Of a DNA stretch of 64,000 nucleotides, positions 33,827 through 43,205 are shown piece by piece. Source of the stretch: Roseiarcus sp963823165 (GTDB taxonomy: Bacteria > Pseudomonadota > Alphaproteobacteria > Rhizobiales > Beijerinckiaceae); NCBI GenBank assembly GCA_963823165.1, contig CAWGKV010000039.1:124001-188000 (forward strand), read 5' to 3'. Both the position numbers and the translations under genes were made by a program. Numbering within the stretch: position 1 is the stretch's first letter; the number at the start of each line of letters is the position of its first letter. The notes under the pieces were generated by a model. The model was not told the DNA's origin, made no database searches, and worked only from the letters and a program-made list of their open reading frames with translations.

Positions 33827-36010
33827 TCATTGAGCGCTGCCGCCGCCATTGTTGGCGACCACGTTCAAGGTTCCTGGCCCGGCGTTGTTGATAAGGTCGC
33901 GCGGCGATCCTGACGCGAAGATGTTCGCGGTGACCACATTGTTGGTCGCTCCGCGGTCGAGTTGTACGGGAGCGGCCTGCCAGTCCTTCGCCGGTTCGCC
34001 GATAACGTTGCCGTTGACCGTGACATAGGCCGCGGTCGGGCCCAGCTCAACGCCGGGGCAAGTGTTCCGCGTCCCACCGACGTTCGACGCCGAATTCTGG
34101 AAGATGTTCGCACCCTCGAGGACGCCCTGCTGGCCAAGCACAGCGACGCCCGCGCCCGAGGCGTTCTGGAAATAGCCGCCGGAGATCGTGAATTTGGTGA
34201 CCTTCGGCCCGATATAGACCGCCGCTGAGCTGGTGCAGTCGACGAAGTTGCTGTGTCCCGCCGCGTGGGCGGTCGGCGCGCCTGAGAACGAGATGCGCTG
34301 TCCCGCCTCGAGGTCGATGTTGTGGACGCTCGCGTATTCGGAGGCGAAGTCGGAGATCTTGACGGCCTGCGGGGCGGCCCCGGTCCCGGTGTTCCGGATG
34401 ACGATGTTGGAGCCGGCGATGGCGGACAAGTCCCACCGTCGCGCGACGATGGTGAAGACCGTGCCGTCGAGGAGATAGGCCGACTGCTCCGTCCCGACGT
34501 CGCCGCTAGTCGGACCTTGGGAATGGCCGTAGAGGTCATTGCTGTAGAGGCAGCAGCTCACCCGGCGGCTCTTGTTGACGAATGAGAGGATGTGACCCTG
34601 GCGGCTCGAGAAGCGACGGACCGTGATGCTCCTGAGAACGACTGAGGCGCTGTCGGTGAACGACATGCCGTTGTATGGGTGATCAAAATGGAGGTTCTGG
34701 ATGTCAGTCCTATCGGTCCAGACGGCATGGACCGCATCCCCGAGGAGCGCGTTCGACGTGGCTAAGACGTCAAGGTTCTCAATGGTGGTGTTTGAGATCT
34801 TCGAGCCGCTCGTTCCGACGATGGAGAAAAGATCCTGGACGCCGTTCCAGTTGATCTGGGAGCCGTTGCCCTGCCCATAGAGGGTAACGTCATTGTAAGG
34901 GAAATGAAGCGACGACGAGACCGGATAGATCCCAGGCGATACGTAGATCGTCGCGGCCTTCCCGTTGCCATTCGATCCGACGCTGGCGAGTGCGCGATTG
35001 AAGGCCGCGGTGTCGTCATGCCTGACTGTGACCTGGCCTCCCGTGCCTTTCGGCGACGGATCCACGAGCGTGAGCGCCTGCGTCCCGGCCCCGCTCACGA
35101 CTGACGACACAAGCCATTCGTTCTGCGCGGTGGTCGGCGGCGTCGAGGGGACCCACCAGGGACGATATTGTCCGCTTCCCACGCCTTCGTCGTGGCTCGC
35201 GTTGCCGCGGTCGTTGTAGACCGCCGCCGTCCCGCCTCCATGGAACTGGGAAGAACCGGAGCCGACCTGCCGCCAGATGATGTAGCCCGCCGCGCTCCCG
35301 TCGACGGTGACCGAAAGGCGGATCCAGCCGTTCTTGTCCAATTTGGCGGGGCCGTTCGCGACCGTGACCATCGTCGGCGCGCTGATGCCGGCAAGAGCGT
35401 CGACGCTCGACACCGCATAGCTGTAGGACGTCGTCCCCGGGGTTCCCTGGACCGAGGCCGATACGGCGGGAGGCGCCGACTGCGCGGCGTGACCGGCCTG
35501 CGGCACGAGAACGCCCTGCCCAACCAGGACGTCCCACACTCGAGTAAGTGAAAGCGTCGTCGAGCCGACGGCCATCGAGCCAGGCGCGTTGCTGTTAAGG
35601 CCCGCCGCGCCGAACTGCTGGACAGGAACGAATGGGGCGCCGGTCGCGACGCCGCAACTCACCGTGTTCGGGCTGTTGCCGCTGACCGTGCAGTTCGTGA
35701 AAACCGGGCTGACTTTGAGGATTTGCTGGGATTGCCAGTCGCTTGACTGGCTGAAGAGACCGCCCCGGAAGGCTTGGCCCATCGCGGCGACGTCGGCGCG
35801 AATAGTCGCCCAACCTCCTGCCGTCGCATCGATCTCGCGGGCCAACTGGAAATAGTCGTCCTGTTCGACGTCGGACGTCGCGGGCGCCCGCGATATCGAT
35901 CGCAAAAGCTCGGTTCGTGGGTCGCCCCTGGTCTCGCAACGTGCAGGAGACATCACGAAAAACAAAACGAAAATTACAGCAGCGTAGCCCTGAACACCGG
36001 TCAACATCAT
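33827..36010 (-). CDS. Secreted right-handed beta-helix protein (Pectate_lyase_3-like)
   Basis: 727 residues: signal peptide (GYAAVIFVLFFVMSPARC), an N-terminal ~300-residue region with a fibronectin-like stretch (SYSYAVSSVDALAGISAPTM), then HDDTAAFNRALASVGSNGNG and ATIYVSPGIYPVSSSLHFPY, the entry to a Pectate_lyase_3 beta-helix, followed by short repeating strands (NTTIENLDVLATSN, FTISGGYFQNASGAGVAVLG, VTVNGNVIGEP). Such proteins are polysaccharide lyases, epimerases or tailspike-like depolymerases. ATG 36010 overlaps the upstream sulfotransferase-TPR stop as ATGA. Context suggests trimming or modifying the exported glycan; catalytic residues were not identified. Confidence 0.78.
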   Translation of the reverse strand: MMLTGVQGYAAVIFVLFFVMSPARCETRGDPRTELLRSISRAPATSDVEQDDYFQLAREIDATAGGWATIRADVAAMGQAFRGGLFSQSSDWQSQQILKVSPVFTNCTVSGNSPNTVSCGVATGAPFVPVQQFGAAGLNSNAPGSMAVGSTTLSLTRVWDVLVGQGVLVPQAGHAAQSAPPAVSASVQGTPGTTSYSYAVSSVDALAGISAPTMVTVANGPAKLDKNGWIRLSVTVDGSAAGYIIWRQVGSGSSQFHGGGTAAVYNDRGNASHDEGVGSGQYRPWWVPSTPPTTAQNEWLVSSVVSGAGTQALTLVDPSPKGTGGQVTVRHDDTAAFNRALASVGSNGNGKAATIYVSPGIYPVSSSLHFPYNDVTLYGQGNGSQINWNGVQDLFSIVGTSGSKISNTTIENLDVLATSNALLGDAVHAVWTDRTDIQNLHFDHPYNGMSFTDSASVVLRSITVRRFSSRQGHILSFVNKSRRVSCCLYSNDLYGHSQGPTSGDVGTEQSAYLLDGTVFTIVARRWDLSAIAGSNIVIRNTGTGAAPQAVKISDFASEYASVHNIDLEAGQRISFSGAPTAHAAGHSNFVDCTSSAAVYIGPKVTKFTISGGYFQNASGAGVAVLGQQGVLEGANIFQNSASNVGGTRNTCPGVELGPTAAYVTVNGNVIGEPAKDWQAAPVQLDRGATNNVVTANIFASGSPRDLINNAGPGTLNVVANNGGGSAQ

Positions 36011-37906
36011 TCGATCCACTCGCGGTAGTCGGAATTGCCTCCAGTATCACGGCTTTTTGATATGCATTGTTCTACAGCTCCAACTCTTTGGCTCTGTCGA
36101 GCGCTTGCAAAGCTTAAGTCTGATTCCCCCAACTGAGCACAGATCTGGCCGAGCAGATCAAAATGCTGGCGCTCAGCGTCGTCGCAGCGCGTCGCCTGCT
36201 CAATTGCATCGCGCGCCTCTTCGACCCTTTTCATCTTGAGAAGAATTTGGGCCCGAAGATGGTGGCGCCTCGCGCGTGTCGGCTCCAAGAGGATTGCTTC
36301 GTCGATCGCCGCCAGCGCTCTATGCAACCTGGATTTGATGATCAACAGGCTAGCCAGTTGATGGAAGTAATGAGCCGCCTCGGGGCTGCAGATCGTCGCC
36401 TGGCGGGCCTCCTCTATCGCGCCTTCGACGTCCCCAGCCTTGCGCAGCTCGTTGCTCAGAAAGATCCTCGCCGCGCTGTTCTTGGGCTTTGTTCCGACCC
36501 ATTGCCGCGCCAGATCCAGCAATTCCGGATGATGCGGATCAATTTCCCGCAGCAGGCCTGCCTTGAATCCAATGATGTCGCCGTCGTTCGGTTTCAGACG
36601 AAGTGCCTCATTCGCCGATTCAAGCGCGCGATCACGATCTTTCAGAATTCGATATTCTTGTGCAAGCCGGTAATGATGAACGTAATACCACGGGGCCATC
36701 ATCGCTGCTTCACGAAATTTCTCGACCCCTTCCGATCGTCTTCCAGCTTTAACTAGTAAATGGCCCAGATGATGAAGCCACCGGTCGGTAAAAGCCAGAT
36801 CATCGGGGATAGTCTTTGCTAGTTCGACAGCACGGTTGCCCCAGCGAATGGCCTGGTCGATGGAGCCCAATTTCGCGAGGGAGAGGCTGAGCTTGTAATG
36901 GCCCCCTGCTTGCAGACGCGGCGCTATCTTTCGTTTCTTGGGACGATGGTGATGCGCCAGTTCGATCAGCGCTCGATTTCTGAGGATCGCCGATGCTTTC
37001 GCCACGAACTCGAGATTGCTGATGAGATCAAGATGCAGATTGCGTCCAAATTTAACTTTATCGCTTTTTCTCCGTATGGCCAGAAGGGCGAGCAGAAACC
37101 AATCGAACGCGCTTTCGACATCGCCGTCCTTCATCAGCCTCCCGCCGATCCGGCCGAGCACCGCGCCATCGTTTTGAAAACGCTCCTTCCCTTCTCTCAA
37201 CAGAAGGGTGAACTCTTCATCGCTCAGGGTTTCCGGCTTATCGACCAACTTGTAAGCCGCGGAGCGAAACAGTTGCCCTTCCGGAATGGAGCTTGAAAAG
37301 CTGATTTCCTCGAAAGTATATGACAGTTCGCTGCTGATGATCGAGTTCGATTTGGCTCCAGAACCTCTTTACAACGTCAGGAGCAAGTGAACAGTTGCGA
37401 TTGAGCACCGCCTGAATGTCGTCTTCGCTCAACTCGACGGACTGCGGCAACCTGGGAATCTCTCTTATATAATCGCCGGGCTTAAACCGCCCTCCAAACG
37501 CGCTGGACAGTTTTCGTAAGTCACCCGACAAGACATCTTCATAGCGCAAAAGATAAGCACCAAATTCTCTTTTGTGCTGCAACCAACCGCCATAAAAACG
37601 GTTGTAGACGTTCGCATAACCGATAACTTGATCACCGTTTTTCGGAAAGTACTCGGGTCGGCTCTCCTTGATATCCTTGGCAGAATTAATAAGGCAACTT
37701 TGCAGCCAAAGCACCGGGTGTCTCGAAACTATAATGACGTCCCTGCCAACCGAGGTGGAGTCCGTTTCTTCTTGGAACGCGTGCTTCCAAAAGCCATTTC
37801 TAATAGTTAAATTCGGAAGAGCCGTTCGCAACACCTGTCGAACATAATTCGTGCCCGTTCGTTGCAACCCAACAAACGACAAGTCATGGTTAGGGTAGTC
37901 CTGCAT
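36007..37906 (-). pseudogene. Sulfotransferase-like/TPR fusion (copy 1), single-base frameshift
   Basis: From ATG 37906 (AGGGA upstream) a P-loop sulfotransferase-like domain reads LSFVGLQRTGTNYVRQVLRT (PAPS 5'-phosphosulfate loop), VIIVSRHPVLWLQSCLINSA (3'-phosphate motif) and FYGGWLQHKREFGAYLLRYE. The frame is lost near 37352-37358, where one extra C in AGCCAAATCG shifts it. The other frame continues SYTFEEISFSSS and FRSAAYKLVDKPETLSDEEF into a TPR domain (HHYRLAQEYRILKDRDRALE, LRKAGDVEGAIEEARQATIC) that ends at 36007. The intact paralogue at 40960 shows that both parts are one protein. The TPR part alone is open from 37248. Confidence 0.82.
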
Positions 37907-38288
37907 GGTGTTCCCTGCGGTTCTTCTTGTGGTGAAGCCATAGCAGTTGGAGGCAGGCCCATCAATCCACACTGGCGGGTGCGGCGGGTGCATCTCGCCC
38001 GCACGAAAGCTGCGATGGCGCTGGCCCAAAAACCCCGATCGTCTCCACCCGGCTAGGCTCCGCCAATTCCAAGCGGCGCAGATGATTCGAGAAGACGGCC
38101 ATGCCCACCTTCGAGGACTGCATCGTCACGCCAGAAGAATGACCGGGCTGCAGGATGCGCGACCTAATCGTGCATCACGTCAATTACCGCTGTCGCTGAG
38201 TCGCTGACCTTCACGCTTCACGATCACCATGGGCTGTGGTAGTTTGGGGACGCGAATGCAGATCGCACAGACGCTTGATGAGGAACGC
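37907..38288. other. Gene-free divergent region
   Basis: About 380 bp between the divergent sulfotransferase-TPR gene and the gene at 38289. No supported gene seen; promoters for both directions should lie here. Confidence 0.4.
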
Positions 38289-38873
38289 ATGCCGGATCCA
38301 TCGAAGACCGTAGAGACTAAACCCGTCAGGGTCCCTGGAGCGACCAAGAGGCTACAACGCCTCGCCTCATCGCTCAAATCAGCTGCCGTGGAGTCGAGAG
38401 GCTATGTTTTCATGCCGTCGCCGGAGGCGATTGCGGGACTTCGCAAGCGGGAGAAGAAAATTGAGAGCATCGAGTTGGGCGACGCGGGCGAAGGCGGCAA
38501 ACTGTTGAAGTTGGCGAACGGCGACCCCGAGGCCAAGTCGAACGGTCCGACCGAGGGTTTCTCAATTCGGGTGCCCGAAACGTTTGAACGCGAAGTGAGC
38601 GCAAAAATGGTGCGGGTGCAGGTGCTCGCCCGGTCGGCCAGCCCCGAGGCGACACGCTTGGCAATCGCGTATTCGACAAATGAAGTTGGTAATTCGCGGT
38701 GGCGGTGGCGCTCAGTCAAGCCGACGTGGGGCCTTTGCAAGATGGATTGGAAGGTGCCGCAGATGAAGGAGGGCCACGGGGATTTCATCGGCATACTGCC
38801 GGATAAACACGGCGCTCCTGGCGTGGAAATCTACTCTGTGAGCGCGACTATCATTGAATCAGTATCCGGATAA
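38289..38873 (+). CDS. Unrecognised protein with a beta-sandwich-like C-terminal domain
   Basis: About 194 residues from ATG 38289 (GAGG five bases upstream); in-frame ATGs at 38229 and 38256 are alternatives. Basic helical N-terminus (TKRLQRLASSLKSAA), then a domain with SIRVPETFEREVSAKMVRVQ, AIAYSTNEVGNSRWRWRSVK, WKVPQMKEGHGDFIGILPDK and GVEIYSVSATI, alternating short strands reminiscent of carbohydrate-binding jelly rolls. No signal peptide. It lies 69 bp upstream of a KpsE-type gene, same strand. Family not recognised; a glycan-binding role is speculation. Confidence 0.6.
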   Translation: MPDPSKTVETKPVRVPGATKRLQRLASSLKSAAVESRGYVFMPSPEAIAGLRKREKKIESIELGDAGEGGKLLKLANGDPEAKSNGPTEGFSIRVPETFEREVSAKMVRVQVLARSASPEATRLAIAYSTNEVGNSRWRWRSVKPTWGLCKMDWKVPQMKEGHGDFIGILPDKHGAPGVEIYSVSATIIESVSG

Positions 38874-38888
38874 ACGATGCGGTGAGGC

Positions 38889-38907
38889 GCGGGGCTGAAA
38901 GCCCCGC
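38889..38907. repeat. Intercistronic hairpin
   Basis: GCGGGGCT-GAA-AGCCCCGC, an 8-bp perfect stem with 3-nt loop just after the 38289 gene. No U-run; may tune expression of the downstream KpsE-type gene. Confidence 0.5.
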
Positions 38908-38942
38908 CGAAGCGCCCAGGGGAGAAAGACTCAGGTTGAACA

Positions 38943-40520
38943 ATGATGCGGTTGCCGACTGCGACGACTTTGGATGAATCGGCGGCCGACCTCGCAAAAT
39001 CGGCGGATGCCGAAAGCAAAGCCCCGGAAGCCGGAGCCGAGCGGAAGCAGTCCGAGGGCGCGATCGAGGCGTTGGAAGCGGCTACGATCCCGGCGGGGGC
39101 CGACGCCGCGGTAGAGTTAATGCCGCCTGACGAGGGCGAGGCGGAGGGGGAAACGGGAGCCTTGGCGCTCGCCACGCAGGGTGGCCCCGTCGTCGTCGAG
39201 ATCGAACTCAAGCCTTTGCCAATTCGTCCGCTGCTTCCGCCTTCCGCGTGGGAAGCCCCAACCGTCGAACCGGCAGTCGGCTTCTGGGGACGTTACCGGC
39301 TGTTTATCCTCATAGTCGTCGTTCCGATGCTGATCGCCTCGCTCTATCTCTTCGCCGTAGCCACGCCGCGCTTCGCCTCCTCGGCCAGCTTCATCGTTCG
39401 ATCCGTGGCGGACAGCGCGCCTCTGCCGACTGTGGCGGCGATATCCACGATGATGCAGCAGAGCGCGTCGGCAACGCCGTCCGCGGGATCAACCCAGGGG
39501 CAGAGTTCCACGCCCGCTATTTCGGCGCCGCAGCAGAATGCGTCGCCGTACCTCAACCCGTCGTCGCTGCAGAGCCCGAGTCCGGGTCAGCAGGGCAATA
39601 CGACGGTCGCGGAGACCGAGACTTACGCGGTCAACGCTTACCTAACGTCGGGAGACATCGTCGATCAATTGGTCAAGAACAACGGCTTGCGGAAGATCTT
39701 GAGCCGCCCGGAGGGCGACTTCATCTTTCGTTACCCGACCTTTTGGCTGCCGAACAACGATGAGTTTCTGTACCAGAGATTTCAGTGGGCGGTTAGAGCG
39801 AGTGTCGACTCAAACTCGTTGATCAGCAAGATCGAGGTCAACGCGTTCAGGGCAGACGACGCGCAGGCGCTGGCCAGCGCTCTGCTTGGATACGCAGAAG
39901 AGCTGGTGAACAAGATGAACCAGCGCTCCTATGACGACACGCTTGCCATTTCGAACCGTTTCGTGGCCGAGGCCCAGAAGGAGGTCGACGCGGTCGAAGC
40001 CGAACTCAAGGCCTACCGGAACGCTACGTCGTCAATCGATCCCAACTTCGTTTCACAATCGAAATTGCAGGTGATCGGGACGCTTTCAACCCAGTTGGCG
40101 CAGATCCAGGCGACGATCGCCCAGCTGAAGGTGATCACGCCGACGTCGCCCAATCTGGCGTCGCTGCGCGCGCAGGCCCAAGCTTTTCGCGCCGAAATCG
40201 AAAAGCGGAAACGAGAGATCGCGGGGCCATCGGGATCGGAAGCTGACAAGCTCGAGACGTACGACGAACTCACGACCCGGGCCGGGCTCGCTGCGACGTC
40301 GCTGGCTGCGGCCATCTCGGAAAGAGATCAGGCCCTTCAGAACGCCAGACGCCAGCATCTTTTCATCCAGGTCATCTCCAACCCCAATTTGGCGCTCGAT
40401 TACGCTCGCTATCCGCGCAGAATGTTGGATCTGCTTGTGCTGATGGCGATCTGCCTTTCCGCGTTTCAAATCCTGCGCAAAGTGTCCGCCTTCCGCGCCG
40501 AACAGGGCTCGTTGTCCTGA
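38943..40520 (+). CDS. Capsule export inner-membrane protein, KpsE/BexC type (copy 3, long)
   Basis: 525 residues. Extended acidic/Ala-rich cytoplasmic N-terminus (~100 aa), first TM YRLFILIVVVPMLIASLYLF, then TPRFASSASFIVRSVADSAP, a Ser/Gln/Pro-rich insert (~residues 165-220), the conserved periplasmic block VDQLVKNNGLRKILSRPEGD / FIFRYPTFWLPNNDEFLYQR, coiled coil FVAEAQKEVDAVEAELKAYR and C-terminal TM MLDLLVLMAICLSAFQILRK. Clearly paralogous to the protein at 27902, from which it differs by the N-terminal extension and the insert. Probably a second adaptor for the exporter or for a different glycan. Confidence 0.85.
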   Translation: MMRLPTATTLDESAADLAKSADAESKAPEAGAERKQSEGAIEALEAATIPAGADAAVELMPPDEGEAEGETGALALATQGGPVVVEIELKPLPIRPLLPPSAWEAPTVEPAVGFWGRYRLFILIVVVPMLIASLYLFAVATPRFASSASFIVRSVADSAPLPTVAAISTMMQQSASATPSAGSTQGQSSTPAISAPQQNASPYLNPSSLQSPSPGQQGNTTVAETETYAVNAYLTSGDIVDQLVKNNGLRKILSRPEGDFIFRYPTFWLPNNDEFLYQRFQWAVRASVDSNSLISKIEVNAFRADDAQALASALLGYAEELVNKMNQRSYDDTLAISNRFVAEAQKEVDAVEAELKAYRNATSSIDPNFVSQSKLQVIGTLSTQLAQIQATIAQLKVITPTSPNLASLRAQAQAFRAEIEKRKREIAGPSGSEADKLETYDELTTRAGLAATSLAAAISERDQALQNARRQHLFIQVISNPNLALDYARYPRRMLDLLVLMAICLSAFQILRKVSAFRAEQGSLS

Positions 40521-40959
40521 TCGAAGGCAGCGATAACCCCATGACCGCCATCGTTTAGCGTGAAGTTGCGCATTGGAAAGTGGGGGCATGCACGTCGGAT
40601 CAGCGAGCGCTCGGGAACTGCCGGAGTCCTCGGACGCTCCGGTTCTCATGACAAATCCGATCCTGCGCTTCCGTTGCGGCGGGCCGCGCTTCGAGCAGCC
40701 AGCCACCTCGTGTTCTTATTCGCCGCGAGCGCTGCAGCGTTAATTGTGCAGTTGGAGCCAACTGCTGCGCATTCGCAAACCTCCGCGTAAAAGCTCTATG
40801 ATTCAATGTGTTATGGGTATCTTGGACGTTCCAATTGCCGTTTCTAGAATAATAGACTGCCGAGCTGGAGAACGTCCGCTTCCCGTCCAGTTGGAGGACT
40901 CTGCTGCCACCGCCGAGAAGGTCGTTAGCTCGCGATGCCAAATGGCGACCTATGCCCAT
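40521..40959. other. Convergent gene-free region
   Basis: 439 bp between the copy-3 KpsE stop and the stop of the sulfotransferase-TPR gene. Open frames are short and featureless; no repeat or terminator was identified. Confidence 0.4.
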
Positions 40960-42777
40960 TCATTGCGGAGGTCCCACCGCGATATCTTGCTTCTCCGGAC
41001 GGCTTAACTGAGCGGAGATCTCGCTGAGCAATTGGAAATCACGTGGCTCCGCGTCCTTGCACCGCGTGGCGGAGTCAAGCGCGCCACGAGCTTCTTCGAG
41101 CTTGTCCATCTTTTGGAGGATCTCCGCGCGAAAGTGATGGTGGGTCGCGCGGTCGGGCTCCAACAGGATTGCTTCGTCGATCGCGGCCAGCGCCCGGCGC
41201 CACCGCGACTTGAGGGCAAGAAGGTCCGCCAAATGGTGGTGGTGCCAAGCAACCTCCGGGTTGCGCTCCGCCGCGGCTTGCGCAAATTCTATGGCTTCGT
41301 CGATCTGCCCGCATTTCCGCAATTCGTCGCTCAAGCAAAATTTCGCGAAGCCGTCGTTAGGCCTCATCTCGACCCACCGGCGGCACAGAGGAATAATCTC
41401 AGTGTTTTCCGGATCGAAGTCCCGCAGCGCTGTCACCTTGAATCCAACGATGTCGGCCTCGTTGGGGTTCAATCGGATGGCCTCATTGAGGGACTCGAAC
41501 ATTCGCTCGCGATCCTTCAGGCGGCGATATTCTTGCGCCAGGCGGTAGTGATGCCGGAAATCGGACGGGTCCCTCTTGGCCGCCTCGCGAAACTTCTCGA
41601 TCGCCTGGGATTGTTTTCCGACCCTGGTGAGCAGATCGCCCAGGTGGTGAATCCACCAAACGACATCGCCTTTCCGGGTCGGAGCCATGTCAGCATATTC
41701 CACGGCACAGCTTGCGTGCTCGATGGCCAAGTCAAGTTTGCCGAGCTTGGTCCAACACAGACACAGATTCCACTCTTTACCGGCGCGGTAATGGTCTTCT
41801 TTTGGATTGACCTTCGTGTAATGTCGCAGCAACCGCTCGAGTTTCCTTTCGCGGATGACGAGACACGCCTTCGACAACAATTCCAGATAGTCTGCGAGGC
41901 GGGAATCGAGCTCCCGCCCAAAAACCTTGTCGTCGCTCCGTTGAATCGTGAGAACGGCGTGTGACAGCCAGTCAAGGGCGCTCTCAACGTTGCCGCTGTT
42001 CATCAATTTTGTGCCGATCTGGCCAAGCACGAGGCCGTCGTCCCGAAAGGCGTCTTTGCCTTCCCGCACCAGAAGTTCAAATTCCTCGTCGGTAAGCGCC
42101 TTTGGCTGCTCGATCAGCTTGTAAGCCGCCGAGCGAAGTTTCTGCCGGGTCGCATAAGATTCGGAGAAATTTATCTCCTCGAAAGTGTAACCAAGATCGG
42201 CGGCGACGGTAGGATGAAGCCGTCGCCAGAACTTCTCGGCCACTTCTTTTGAAACCGCGCAATCCCGGTCTACAACTGCTTTCAAGTCCTCGGTGCTCAG
42301 CTGGACAGACTGCGGCAGCGTCATCATTTGGTGTGAAACGTCAAGGACAGCGAAATTCGTTGAGAACACTTCTTTCAGTACTTCCGCACCCCGCTCCAAA
42401 ACGTCTTCATACAGCAAGAGGTAGCCTCCGGCAGTTCTTTTGTGCTCCAGCCAGCCTCCGTAGAAACGTGTATAAAGATCCGCGAATCCAACGATCGGAT
42501 CGACGCCGTCGACAAAGAATTCTGAACGGTTAAACTTGATGTCCTTGGCCGAGTTCAGCAAACAGCTCTGCAGCCACAGTATCGGGTGTCTTGCGATAAT
42601 GACGACTTTGTCGCCGATTGGAGCGTCTCCGGCTTCGTCTCGAAACGCGTGCTTCCAGGCAAGGTGATCCGTGAAATCGACATCTGGAACAGCCGCCTTG
42701 AGCACCTGCTGCACATAATTTGTGCCCGTGCGCTGCAGACCAATCAGCCCCAATTTTTGTCGAACCTGGTTCTGCAT
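40960..42777 (-). CDS. Sulfotransferase-like/TPR fusion protein (copy 2, intact)
   Basis: 605 residues from ATG 42777 (GAGGA five bases upstream). Residues ~1-215: P-loop LGLIGLQRTGTNYVQQVLKA (PAPS-binding loop), VVIIARHPILWLQSCLLNSA (3'-phosphate site Arg/Ser), and FYGGWLEHKRTAGGYLLLYE. Residues ~225-590: TPR array, e.g. HHYRLAQEYRRLKDRERMFE, LRKCGQIDEAIEFAQAAAER, LLALKSRWRRALAAIDEAIL. No signal peptide, so cytoplasmic. The domain order is the reverse of the usual bacterial TPR-sulfotransferase. Roughly half identical to the broken copy at 36007. May sulfate or otherwise modify a glycan precursor (inference). Confidence 0.85.
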   Translation of the reverse strand: MQNQVRQKLGLIGLQRTGTNYVQQVLKAAVPDVDFTDHLAWKHAFRDEAGDAPIGDKVVIIARHPILWLQSCLLNSAKDIKFNRSEFFVDGVDPIVGFADLYTRFYGGWLEHKRTAGGYLLLYEDVLERGAEVLKEVFSTNFAVLDVSHQMMTLPQSVQLSTEDLKAVVDRDCAVSKEVAEKFWRRLHPTVAADLGYTFEEINFSESYATRQKLRSAAYKLIEQPKALTDEEFELLVREGKDAFRDDGLVLGQIGTKLMNSGNVESALDWLSHAVLTIQRSDDKVFGRELDSRLADYLELLSKACLVIRERKLERLLRHYTKVNPKEDHYRAGKEWNLCLCWTKLGKLDLAIEHASCAVEYADMAPTRKGDVVWWIHHLGDLLTRVGKQSQAIEKFREAAKRDPSDFRHHYRLAQEYRRLKDRERMFESLNEAIRLNPNEADIVGFKVTALRDFDPENTEIIPLCRRWVEMRPNDGFAKFCLSDELRKCGQIDEAIEFAQAAAERNPEVAWHHHHLADLLALKSRWRRALAAIDEAILLEPDRATHHHFRAEILQKMDKLEEARGALDSATRCKDAEPRDFQLLSEISAQLSRPEKQDIAVGPPQ

Positions 42778-43205
42778 CGGCGTCCTCTTGTTTTGCCCCT
42801 CTTCGTCAACCGCAACGAGCAACGTCAACGCCGTCGCTGCTGAGGATTTTGTCCGGCGTGCGATTCCATTGCTAATCCGGACAGCGTTTGCGTTCAGGGC
42901 GGCCCGCGATCGAATCTATCTAGAAGGTTGTGGGCCCTGTCAAACTTAGGCGACGCTGCAAAAGCAATTGAATCGATTTGGATATTGGCTACCGGGTTCG
43001 GACCGCGGAGTTGGGATTCCCCCTTTTGCTCCGGATGGCTATGTCGGCGGCATGATTGATGAAACAGCAATTCGCGACTCCGGTCGAGTTGTCATAGCCG
43101 CGGGCGGCGAAATAATTTGTGCAATCGCCGGGTTTGAAGATGTGGGCGCAGGTGTCGAGCGCCCTCGTCAGGTCGGCGACGCTTCAGTCGGAGAGCTTGC
43201 GCAGC
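42778..43205. other. Gene-free region before IS630
   Basis: 428 bp with no supported gene; the promoter of the sulfotransferase-TPR gene should lie in its left part. Confidence 0.4.

Noticed and set aside
40600..40959. 119-codon minus-strand frame
   Set aside because: No domain, no ribosome site, mixed composition; treated as noncoding.
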